Assembly (NCBI GenBank): GCA_903909295.1
Contig: CAIVVG010000040.1
Span: forward strand, 1 to 7,616
Length of the DNA: 7,616 bases
Reading direction: 5' to 3'
Source of the DNA: an uncultured Chlamydiae bacterium
Lineage (GTDB): Bacteria > Chlamydiota > Chlamydiia > Chlamydiales > SM23-39
The notes beneath the pieces are model-generated. The model was given only the letters and a program-made list of their open reading frames with translations, had not been told where the DNA came from and ran no database searches. This document shows, one piece after another, positions 1 to 5,899 of this stretch. Position numbers and translations under genes: made by a program. Within the stretch, counting starts at the first letter, position 1. Every line of letters begins with the position of its first letter.

Positions 1-421
1 ATAATCGAAAAAAAATCCCTACGGCCCTTTGTAAGCGATGTATCATTAAATCCATTCTAAATCTGAACGTAGATCTTTTTTTGTGATTAAACGCCTTTAG
101 AGTCACTTTTGCCATTACCACAATCTTTTCCCATTCAGAAGTATCTATGAATTCTTGTGGCAGGTCATTTGCCTTAGAAAAAGCTTTAAATTCTCGGCGA
201 AAGTTCACTAGCAGACCGTACTGGCTTTCTGTAATCTCAAAATCTTTATAGTTTTTCAACATAGGGTCGCCGTCACCGAAAAAACGGCAAACAGTCTCAA
301 CAAAATCATCACATTCAGGCCCTCGTCCTTCTATCCAAACCCTTCTTTGATATTTTTTATCAGAGATGCTATGAAGGTTATCGAGAAAACTTGCTAGTAT
401 CTGTTTTCTGTTAATTCTCAT
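1..421 (-). CDS. Small conserved protein, candidate immunity protein (3' end outside window or frameshifted)
   Basis: The frame opens with ATG at 421-419, one nt after the TAA of the preceding gene (423-425), and stays open for 140 codons to the left edge. The start has only a weak Shine-Dalgarno, so translation is probably coupled to the upstream gene. Visible features are a basic N-terminus (residues 1-30), a block around residues 29-53 reading WIEGRGPECDDF followed by VCRFFGDGDP, then YKDFEITESQYGLL and an acidic/aromatic EFIDTSEWEKI stretch (about residues 90-99). No signal peptide or membrane helix is seen. From memory, small proteins with this WI-G-GPECDDF...DGDP pattern recur next to polymorphic toxins, so an immunity role for the 656-aa toxin upstream is inferred, not shown. 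The tail after about residue 112 is unusually basic. A one-base slip in an A7 run (76-82) would end the gene at 46 instead. G+C is about 38%, like the neighbouring small gene. Confidence 0.7.
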   Translation of the reverse strand, partial: MRINRKQILASFLDNLHSISDKKYQRRVWIEGRGPECDDFVETVCRFFGDGDPMLKNYKDFEITESQYGLLVNFRREFKAFSKANDLPQEFIDTSEWEKIVVMAKVTLKAFNHKKRSTFRFRMDLMIHRLQRAVGIFFRL

Positions 422-422
422 A

Positions 423-956
423 TTAGAGTAAATCTCGCTCGGGTTCTATATCAGATAAACCAATCTCTCTTCCATCAATATTGAAAACGAAAGCTTGGGT
501 TTTCATAAGAGAGATGACCGTATGATAAGCCATCAATTCTCCCTTGTTATAGCCCTTAGAACCCTCTTTCAGATTATCCGCTTCTTTTTTTGCCTCAAAC
601 GCGCGCTCTTTCAATAACGTCACTGAATCACTAAGATATCCTTTGAGACTTTCCTCATTCATAACATCGATTGCCCAATTATCTTCCAAAACATCTACAT
701 CAGGATTTCTACCAAGACCGAGTAAATCTATGTCAGGTTTTATATCCGCTAAACCCAACTCTTTTTGATCTATACAAAAGGCAAACGCTTGATGCTTTAG
801 AAGGGTGATGATTGAGTAATATCCCATTATTACCCCTTCAGCATAGTCACTAAAACCCTCTTTTGGGTTGTCCGCTTCTACTTTTGCTTTTCTAGCCAAC
901 TTTTTCAACAAAGCTATCGCAGCAATAACATACCTTTTAAATTTTCCATCATTCAT
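423..956 (-). CDS. Internally duplicated 177-aa protein, candidate immunity protein
   Basis: This 177-aa protein starts with ATG at 956-954, overlapping the toxin stop by 8 nt. A good AAAGGA ribosome site (963-968, 6 nt spacing) lies inside the toxin tip coding sequence. It has no signal peptide or membrane segment, so it is probably cytoplasmic. It consists of two 74-residue repeats that align without gaps (residues 6-79 and 104-177) at 37/74 identities, joined by a 24-residue acidic linker. Shared positions include LLK, EADN-KEG, QAF-F-ID, E-GL-DI-P and DLL. Tight coupling directly behind a toxin C-terminus is the classic place for a cognate immunity gene, and I infer that role. G+C is about 38%, matching the toxin tip and not the toxin backbone. 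I do not recognise the family by name. Alternatives are a regulator or an orphan accessory protein. Confidence 0.85.
   Translation of the reverse strand: MNDGKFKRYVIAAIALLKKLARKAKVEADNPKEGFSDYAEGVIMGYYSIITLLKHQAFAFCIDQKELGLADIKPDIDLLGLGRNPDVDVLEDNWAIDVMNEESLKGYLSDSVTLLKERAFEAKKEADNLKEGSKGYNKGELMAYHTVISLMKTQAFVFNIDGREIGLSDIEPERDLL
426..941 (-). repeat. Coding tandem duplication: two 74-codon modules
   Basis: Module 1 is encoded at 720-941 and module 2 at 426-647, separated by 72 nt of linker. The protein modules align without gaps at 50% identity by hand count, while the DNA has diverged clearly, so the duplication is old and both halves look maintained. Both begin with a helix-like K-Y...LLK segment and end with the same E-GL-DI-P...DLL signature just before the linker or the stop codon. 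Confidence 0.9.
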
Positions 957-2919
957 TAGGAATCCTTTCGTCTAGAATAGATTGAAGAACTTTCTTTTGC
1001 TCTTCGTAAACCTGAATTTCTGTCGGCCATTTCTTATTGATTAAAGCTTCGCGTTGCCTTGGATCTAGTTTATCCCAATCTGGATAATATTTTGTTGGGT
1101 TCACTATTTTATCCTTGTGAATAGCGATCTGTTTTTCATAGCTATTAATACCCTTCTGAATCTCTTTGGCTGGCTTATCAAGATAGTCTCTCACCATCCT
1201 TGCATGTTTATTTTGACTCATTGCAACTTTGTATACATCGCTCTCCGATTGAGAGACTAATGTCTCCAAACCGCTATTGATAGCCCCCTCCAAATTCCCA
1301 GCTTGCTTGAGCTGTCCCATTTCACCGGGAGAGAAGCCGAGCATCTCGCCAAGGTTGAGAGTTTTTTGACTACTCTGGAGAACCTCTGCTGCTTTTGCGG
1401 TGTCTCCCAATGCGGCAGCGGATTCGAGGAGGAGGGTTTGTTCAGCGGCCCGAAAGCTTTTGCCGATGGCCCCTAACGCCTCTGCGCCCTTTAGCCCTTG
1501 GGATGCCGCTTTAGCTAGGGCGCCGGGGATGAGGATATCTGCGCCGTACTTACCAAAGGCGTAACCAGTGAGCTCCCCTCTTTTTTCTGAGGGGAGGGTG
1601 TCCCATTCGAGCACTAACTGGTGGATCTCGGGAGCAAGCGCCTGGCTGACTGTGCTCCACTCTTCTGAGCGAACGAGTTTACTAAGAGCCTCTATGGACT
1701 CGTACATTTGTTTACTTGTATCGATGGGATGTCGGATGAGATCAGAGACGAGTAGGAAGAGCCCTTCCCCGGAATCGTACACGCCCTGTGGGAGCCCTTT
1801 TACAAACCCAAGGCTAAACTCGGAAATGGCAAAGGGGTATTCTTTGGGGAGTTGAGAGGTGTAAGTGTTGTAATCTGCAATGGCAGGGCCGTATTGGCCT
1901 TGTTCGAAGAGGGAGACGCCCCGCTCTCGGTACAGGTTGAGGTCGTTGGGAGTGAGCTGGATCGCTTTGGTGTAATCGTCGATGGCTTGATTGAACTGTC
2001 CCGATTGGAAGGAGTTCTGACCCCGCCATTGGTACATGAAACTAGAAAATTCTGGGTTGGGTGGTGTGGGATTGAACGACTCAGCTCGGAAAAAGGCCTC
2101 CACGAATGGGGGCATGGACGGCCCCAGTTTGGGAGCCTCTGGAATGTGAGATCCGTTGATGAGAGTTTCGCTAAACCAGGAGGGGGTCGACGGTTGTGAA
2201 GGGCCTGGATTGCGGGGGAAAATACTCTCCTGCTGCATGTGAGGTACGAGATCCGTGTAGGGAATCACTTTATCGCCCATGAAAAGGCCGTTTTGTTGGA
2301 AATTGAATGTGCTAGGGGGAATGGGAGGCGGCGAGAAGTTTTGTTTAGGAACGGAGAGGTCCACTGAGGGAGGTGGGGTATAAGCCGGACCTGGAGTGGG
2401 TACGATATTTTGCCCAGAATGGTGGCTTTCTTTTTTATCGAGGGCATTGTCCAGAGCGCCGATGGTAGCGGAAGCGCCAGCTAATGCAGCGCCTGTGGCA
2501 GTGCCAGCAGAGCAGACTGAAACAGCGACTACGGCCGCGGCCACAGCTACAACAACGATTCCGGTGATGATGGCGGCTGTGTGTTTTTTCCAGGTTTTGG
2601 AGATCCATTTGCCAAACCCCACTTGGATAATTTGTCCATCAGCGGTGATTTTGAGTTCGGCGATTTCTTTATCTAAAAGGGAGAGCGCTTCGGGGTCTAC
2701 TGTTCCCATACGAGCCAGTTGGAGGGCGAGGAGATCAAAAGCGGGATGGCCCGACTCCAAAAGCACCATGATGCGAAGAGCCACTTCTTGCGAGAAGATC
2801 GCGGCGTCTCCTACTAAAACGGGGCGTCCATCCCACAGACCGGTCTCCAGAGCCCACGAGACATAATCAACGTCTCCGCACTCTCCTGAAGCACTATCTC
2901 CCTCGACCGCTGTTCCCAT
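949..2919 (-). CDS. Polymorphic-toxin-like protein: membrane segment, proline-rich stretch, TPRs, variable C-terminal tip
   Basis: A 656-aa protein when started at ATG 2919-2917, which has an AAGGGG ribosome site 5 nt upstream. A TTG start at 2958 would lie upstream of the -10 box and is rejected. Layout: residues 1-113 soluble; 114-136 strongly hydrophobic (ITGIVVVAVAAAVVAVSV), probably transmembrane or translocator-like; 172-290 proline-rich; about 294-362 two TPRs; about 370-554 a helical module (ALAPEIHQLVLEWDTLPSEKRGEL, then YGADILIPGALAK) ending in GEMGQLKQAGNLEG; 556-656 a charged tip with NKHARMVRDYLDK and KDKIVNPTKYYPDW-KLDPRQ-EALI. From memory the 370-554 module with different ends recurs in Parachlamydia-like genomes, so this is probably a backbone with an exchangeable toxic tip. 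Tip activity is unknown; His572, Arg574 and His601 are candidate catalytic residues. There is no classical signal peptide, and the export route is not visible. G+C drops from 57% to 37% at about 1260. Two small genes follow in one transcript. Confidence 0.85.
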   Translation of the reverse strand: MGTAVEGDSASGECGDVDYVSWALETGLWDGRPVLVGDAAIFSQEVALRIMVLLESGHPAFDLLALQLARMGTVDPEALSLLDKEIAELKITADGQIIQVGFGKWISKTWKKHTAAIITGIVVVAVAAAVVAVSVCSAGTATGAALAGASATIGALDNALDKKESHHSGQNIVPTPGPAYTPPPSVDLSVPKQNFSPPPIPPSTFNFQQNGLFMGDKVIPYTDLVPHMQQESIFPRNPGPSQPSTPSWFSETLINGSHIPEAPKLGPSMPPFVEAFFRAESFNPTPPNPEFSSFMYQWRGQNSFQSGQFNQAIDDYTKAIQLTPNDLNLYRERGVSLFEQGQYGPAIADYNTYTSQLPKEYPFAISEFSLGFVKGLPQGVYDSGEGLFLLVSDLIRHPIDTSKQMYESIEALSKLVRSEEWSTVSQALAPEIHQLVLEWDTLPSEKRGELTGYAFGKYGADILIPGALAKAASQGLKGAEALGAIGKSFRAAEQTLLLESAAALGDTAKAAEVLQSSQKTLNLGEMLGFSPGEMGQLKQAGNLEGAINSGLETLVSQSESDVYKVAMSQNKHARMVRDYLDKPAKEIQKGINSYEKQIAIHKDKIVNPTKYYPDWDKLDPRQREALINKKWPTEIQVYEEQKKVLQSILDERIPNE

Positions 2920-2930
2920 ACCTTCCCCTT
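2920..2930 (-). promoter_or_regulatory. Ribosome binding site deciding the toxin start
   Basis: On the minus strand AAGGGG (2925-2930) is followed by AAGGT and then ATG at 2919, a near-ideal arrangement. The in-frame TTG at 2958 has no comparable site and overlaps the -10 element, so this site fixes the start at 2919. Confidence 0.7.
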
Positions 2931-2947
2931 TTTTTGAAGGATGGGAT

Positions 2948-2975
2948 TGTATAAACAATCTTTATTCCCAAGCAA
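2948..2975 (-). promoter_or_regulatory. Sigma-70-type promoter of the toxin/immunity operon
   Basis: Reading the minus strand, TTGCTT (2970-2975) and TATACA (2948-2953) are separated by 16 nt in an AT-rich stretch. Transcription would start near 2940, giving a leader of about 20-25 nt that carries the ribosome site. It would make the toxin cassette independent of the murF-mraY transcript. Confidence 0.5.
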
Positions 2976-3008
2976 TAAAATTTTTACGTGAGCCACTTCC
3001 GCCATACT

Positions 3009-3036
3009 GACAGCAATGGTCCGACAGCAATGGTCC
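3009..3036. repeat. Perfect 14-bp tandem duplication
   Basis: GACAGCAATGGTCC occurs twice head to tail (3009-3022 and 3023-3036), upstream of the toxin promoter. It may be a slippage product or a duplicated protein-binding site; nothing in the sequence decides between them. Confidence 0.9.
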
Positions 3037-3075
3037 GAGAAACCCAAAGGCATACCTCTGGCCAATAATTATCTA

Positions 3076-3097
3076 AATCACTAATAACGTAGTGGTT
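3076..3097. other. Small hairpin, 8-bp stem with 6-nt loop
   Basis: AATCACTA (3076-3083) pairs with TAGTGGTT (3090-3097) with a single G-T wobble. There is no clear T-run on either side. It lies between the mraY end and the toxin promoter, so it could be part of a transcript-end structure or chance. Confidence 0.3.
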
Positions 3098-3112
3098 AAG
3101 AAATACCTCTCT

Positions 3113-3165
3113 AAAACACCCCCCGTGTTTTGTAGAGCTACTCACCAAAACACCCCCCGTATTTT
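3113..3165 (-). terminator. Possible double terminator after mraY
   Basis: The two hairpins described at this repeat lie 9 nt and 43 nt beyond the mraY stop. Each 3' stem arm ends in TTTT, so they could stop transcription in both directions. The stems are AT-rich and no T-run extends beyond the stem, so this is not a textbook intrinsic terminator. Confidence 0.3.
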
Positions 3166-3176
3166 CTAGACTTACT
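3113..3176. repeat. Two tandem 34-bp repeats, each with a C5-loop hairpin
   Basis: Copies start at 3113 and 3147 with a 34-bp period. They match at 26 of their first 30 positions, and the second copy reaches the mraY stop codon. Each copy contains an inverted repeat: AAAACAC-CCCCC-GTGTTTT at 3113-3131 (perfect 7-bp stem) and AAAACAC-CCCCC-GTATTTT at 3147-3165 (one wobble). The conserved core is the hairpin, which suggests the structure matters. It could be a dispersed genomic element or a duplicated transcript-end signal. Confidence 0.85.
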
Positions 3177-4395
3177 ACTGAAACTTGAGCGAAGCGACGG
3201 CGAAGATCGCAAACAAGAGGCTCACGATCCAAAAGCGGATGACGACTTTGGTCTCGGGCCAGCCCTTGTATTCAAAATGGTGGTGGAGCGGAGCGCAGAG
3301 AAAGATCCGCTTCTTATTGCGGTAGCGGTAGCTGATGACTTGCAAGATCACGGAGAGGGCCTCGGCAACAAAGATCGCGCCTGCCAAAGCCAAAATCACT
3401 TCGCGGCGGAGCAATATAGACGACACCCCCAAAATCCCTCCGAGCGCAAGCGATCCGGTGTCCCCCATAAAGACCTGTGCCGGGTAGCCGTTGTACCACA
3501 AGAAACCCAAACAAGCGCCTGTCATCGCTAAAAGATAGACCCCGATTTCGCCACTCCCCTCGATGTAGAGGATGTTTAAATAGCGGGCTAGATCAATGTG
3601 GTTCGACAAGAACGCAAATAGCGCAAGCACGAGCGAGACCATGATGAGGCACCCGGCGGCGAGGCCGTCGAGCCCATCGGTGAGATTCACTGCATTGGAC
3701 GAGCCGGTGATCACGATGATGATCCATAAAAAAGCGAACACTCCGGGGAGGACCGCCACAGGCCCTTTGAAAAAGGGGAGGTAAAATTGCTCGATGTACT
3801 CTTGGGTAGTTAACGTGGATGCTTGGATGGCGGGGCGCTTTCCTTCTCTTGGCGTCATGCTCTGCTCTTTCGCTGTCGGCGCTCGAAAAACCGTCTTCCC
3901 CGAGAGGGCCTGAGTGATATCGGGACAGAGGAGATAGAGGGCGATGCAGCTGGAGAAGAGCACTTGTATCAACATCTTTTTGCGGGCCTTGAGCCCTTGG
4001 CTATTTTTGTAGCGGAGTTTGAGGTAATCATCGGCGGCTCCCAGCGCGCCCAACACAAGAGTGGTCGCAAGTAAAATCAAGGTAAAGACGTTGGTCAGAT
4101 CCATCCAAAGGAGGAGAGATAGGGCCATGGAAAAGAGGATGAGAATCCCTCCCATCGTCGGCGTCTCTTTTTTCTTCCCGTGAAGCTGCGCTAAAAGGGG
4201 GCACTCTTCTACACTCCGAATCGACTGGCCAATTTTGAGCTCATAGAGTTTTTTAATGAACCGAGGCCCAAGAAAAATCGTCACCAAAAGAGCGGTGACC
4301 GAAGCTAAAATCATCCTCGTTGAGAAGTAGGAAAACGCGATGGGAACCTTCCAGTCTAAAGAATCCCTCATCCAATCGAACAGCCAAAGCAACAT
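3175..4395 (-). CDS. mraY: Phospho-N-acetylmuramoyl-pentapeptide transferase
   Basis: This 406-aa polytopic inner-membrane enzyme transfers phospho-MurNAc-pentapeptide from UDP to undecaprenyl phosphate, forming lipid I, the first membrane step of peptidoglycan synthesis. Family motifs are intact: PTMGG (79-83); Asp122 and Asp123 in ADDY; NAVNLTDGLDGLA (234-246); YPAQVFMGDTGSLALGG (304-320) with Asp312; and the triple His 371-373 in PLHHHFEYKGWPE. About ten hydrophobic segments are seen. The start at 4395 aligns with E. coli MraY, and a GGGA ribosome site overlaps the murF stop 9 nt upstream, implying coupling. It ends in TAG. The protein is longer than the usual ~360 aa because about 45 extra polar residues (roughly 160-204) sit between the fourth and fifth membrane segments, before the conserved LPFFK. 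In Chlamydia murD follows; here a repeat and a toxin operon follow. Confidence 0.97.
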   Translation of the reverse strand: MLLWLFDWMRDSLDWKVPIAFSYFSTRMILASVTALLVTIFLGPRFIKKLYELKIGQSIRSVEECPLLAQLHGKKKETPTMGGILILFSMALSLLLWMDLTNVFTLILLATTLVLGALGAADDYLKLRYKNSQGLKARKKMLIQVLFSSCIALYLLCPDITQALSGKTVFRAPTAKEQSMTPREGKRPAIQASTLTTQEYIEQFYLPFFKGPVAVLPGVFAFLWIIIVITGSSNAVNLTDGLDGLAAGCLIMVSLVLALFAFLSNHIDLARYLNILYIEGSGEIGVYLLAMTGACLGFLWYNGYPAQVFMGDTGSLALGGILGVSSILLRREVILALAGAIFVAEALSVILQVISYRYRNKKRIFLCAPLHHHFEYKGWPETKVVIRFWIVSLLFAIFAVASLKFQ

Positions 4396-4404
4396 CGAAT
4401 TCCC

Positions 4405-5730
4405 TTACGGCAAAAGGTGAAAGAGTGTTTCCATTTCCAGAGAGCGGGACCCCTTTACAAGGACCGCATCGCCGGGGCTCATGAGCTCTTGCAAGCGAGC
4501 CGCTACGTCGGAAAGTTGCAGATAGAGCTCTGCCGGTTTCTTCACCTCTTGAAAGCCTTCGTAAAGGGGCGTTGCCTCTTCACCGAGGACGATCAGATGG
4601 TCGACAAATTTTTGCGCAAACCGGCCTATTTCCCGATGCTCTCCCTCGGAAAACGCCCCCAACTCCTTCATCGTTCCCAACACAGCGATCTTTTTGCCCC
4701 CCTCTTTTGTCTCAGGAAAATGGGCAAGCGCCGCTCGCATCGATTCTGGATTGGCATTGTAGGCGTCATTGATAAATACGATCCCGTTTTTCTCAAAACG
4801 TTCAAAGCGCATTTTAGGCCGCTCGATGAACGCCACCCTCTGCTGAATCTCATCCCAAGATAACCCTAAGCTCCGAGCCACAGCGACCGCTGCTAAAAAG
4901 TCATGCAAAAGGTGCCCCTCTTTGAAAGGGAGCTCAAATGCATACGCCCGTACTCCCCGCTCATCGACGATGTATTTCCCCTCAATGGCCGAAAGGAAAT
5001 AGTCGGCCGCTCGGTCCTCTAAAGAAAAAGTCACCCGCTCAACGGCCAAAGAGAGCTGGAGCGAATGATCGTAAACAGCCAGTCGCGTTGACGCATGGGA
5101 AAAAATGGTCGCCTTCTCCTCCAAAATTTGCGCAAGTCCTCCCGGGTACTGCCCTACATGGCAAAGGGCCACCTTGGTGATCACTGCGATTTCAGGCGGC
5201 GCTATTTCGATCAATCTTCGGATGTCGCCCGGCTCGCTCGCCCCCATCTCCAAAACCAATACCTCCTCATCTCCCTGCCGATTGAGGAGCGTAAGAGGAA
5301 GCGTCACTTTCGTGTTGTAGCTCGCAGGGCTCTTCCCCGTCCGGAATTTTTCGCCTAAAAGGGCCGCGACGCACTCCTTAGTCGTCGTCTTTCCCACCGA
5401 ACCGGTAATCCCCACAATGCGAGCAGGGCGGTCCTGCACCCACTGCCGAGCGAGCTCCCTGAGAGATTCCCCCACATCCTCCACCCCGAGCAGCTCCAAA
5501 CCATGCCCCGGCCCCGCATACCCCTTCGAGACCACCGCTGCCACGCCCCCCCTCTCCCGCACCTCTTGGAGATACAGGTGCCCATCCACCCGCTCTCCGG
5601 GCAACGCGAAAAAGAGGGTGCCATCCGTCACTAAGCGACTGTCGATCTGGTAGTTAGAAATGACGACACCGCCCTCCTCGAGGGAAACCCCTAGTCGGCG
5701 GGCAATTTCAGAGAGAAGAGTGTTTTTCAT
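4405..5730 (-). CDS. murF: UDP-N-acetylmuramoyl-tripeptide--D-alanyl-D-alanine ligase
   Basis: A 441-aa cytoplasmic ATP-dependent Mur ligase that adds D-Ala-D-Ala to UDP-MurNAc-tripeptide, making the pentapeptide substrate of MraY. The N-terminal substrate-binding domain contains DSR (30-32) and LFFALPGERVDGH (39-51). The ATP P-loop is GITGSVGKTTTKE (107-119). The central domain continues through EMGAS (161-165). The C-terminal domain carries the MurF-type motif NDAYNANPESM (321-331) and ends with LVKGSRS (424-430). Length is close to E. coli MurF (452 aa). I place the start at ATG 5730 because GGAGG (5735-5739) lies 4 nt upstream. The frame extends to an ATG at 5799, but those 23 residues cover the ribosome site and a possible -10 box and look non-coding. 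The TAA stop overlaps the ribosome site of mraY. No key residue is missing. Confidence 0.96.
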   Translation of the reverse strand: MKNTLLSEIARRLGVSLEEGGVVISNYQIDSRLVTDGTLFFALPGERVDGHLYLQEVRERGGVAAVVSKGYAGPGHGLELLGVEDVGESLRELARQWVQDRPARIVGITGSVGKTTTKECVAALLGEKFRTGKSPASYNTKVTLPLTLLNRQGDEEVLVLEMGASEPGDIRRLIEIAPPEIAVITKVALCHVGQYPGGLAQILEEKATIFSHASTRLAVYDHSLQLSLAVERVTFSLEDRAADYFLSAIEGKYIVDERGVRAYAFELPFKEGHLLHDFLAAVAVARSLGLSWDEIQQRVAFIERPKMRFERFEKNGIVFINDAYNANPESMRAALAHFPETKEGGKKIAVLGTMKELGAFSEGEHREIGRFAQKFVDHLIVLGEEATPLYEGFQEVKKPAELYLQLSDVAARLQELMSPGDAVLVKGSRSLEMETLFHLLP

Positions 5731-5739
5731 ACAGCCTCC
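5731..5739 (-). promoter_or_regulatory. Ribosome binding site of murF
   Basis: GGAGG at 5735-5739 is followed by CTGT and ATG at 5730. It lies inside the alternative longer reading frame and so argues for the shorter 441-aa protein. Confidence 0.7.
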
Positions 5740-5757
5740 AAAAGCTCCTGACCTCCC

Positions 5758-5787
5758 TGTATAGCCGTTTTGAAAGATTTTTTGCCA
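5758..5787 (-). promoter_or_regulatory. Possible murF promoter
   Basis: On the minus strand TGGCAA (5782-5787) and TATACA (5758-5763) are 18 nt apart, with the expected start about 20 nt before the murF ATG. The -35 match is weak. It is the best candidate in the 169-bp divergent gap, which must contain a murF promoter unless transcription enters from elsewhere. Confidence 0.35.
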
Positions 5788-5851
5788 CAAGATTTTCATA
5801 AGTCATTGAACGCCAAAGAAATATACAACATCTTTAAAATTAAGTAATTAG

Positions 5852-5880
5852 TTGAAAACAGATCTGTATTATGCTATAAT
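5852..5880 (+). promoter_or_regulatory. Strong sigma-70-type promoter of the OTU protease gene
   Basis: TTGAAA (5852-5857) and a consensus TATAAT (5875-5880) are exactly 17 nt apart, with TGC directly before the -10 (extended -10 pattern) and an A/T-rich upstream stretch (5821-5850) resembling an UP element. Transcription should start at about 5886-5888, only 12-14 nt before the ATG. Confidence 0.8.
5855..5870. promoter_or_regulatory. Palindrome in the promoter spacer, possible operator
   Basis: ACAGATCTGT (5858-5867) is a perfect 10-bp palindrome, extendable to 16 bp with one mismatched pair. It lies between the -35 and -10 boxes of the OTU gene promoter, where a bound repressor would block RNA polymerase. 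No matching regulator is present in the window, and chance is possible. Confidence 0.4.
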
Positions 5881-5885
5881 TAAAA

Positions 5886-5891
5886 AGAGGA
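5886..5891 (+). promoter_or_regulatory. Ribosome binding site of the OTU gene
   Basis: AGAGGA lies 8 nt before ATG 5900 and supports that start over the in-frame ATG at 5909. It nearly coincides with the predicted transcription start, so the mRNA may begin within or just ahead of it. Confidence 0.55.
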
Positions 5892-5899
5892 AGTTTATT

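Noticed and set aside
2396..2866. 156-residue open frame on the plus strand.
   Set aside because: It lies antisense to the toxin's Ala/Val-rich membrane segment in G+C-rich DNA, has low-complexity Ala/Thr content and no recognisable motif.
2917..2958. Longer toxin reading from a TTG codon at 2958 (13 extra residues).
   Set aside because: The TTG lies upstream of the TATACA -10 box and has a poor ribosome site, while ATG 2919 has a strong one.
3119..3158. Two runs of six C (six G on the minus strand) considered as a G-quadruplex.
   Set aside because: Only two long G tracts are present, where a standard quadruplex needs four, so hairpins explain the sequence better.
3113..3176. The short repeats considered as a CRISPR array.
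   Set aside because: There are only two directly abutting, imperfect copies with no unique spacers and no cas genes nearby.
2984..3232. 82-residue minus-strand frame spanning the mraY end and the repeats, with a Gly-Gly pattern occurring twice.
   Set aside because: The pattern is produced by the 34-bp DNA repeats. The frame overlaps the 3' end of mraY and has no supporting ribosome site.
4417..4863. 148-residue open frame on the plus strand.
   Set aside because: It is fully antisense to conserved murF coding sequence.
5731..5799. Longer MurF reading from ATG 5799 (23 extra residues).
   Set aside because: The extension reads through the GGAGG ribosome site and a candidate -10 box, and MurF homology begins at about residue 1 of the shorter form.
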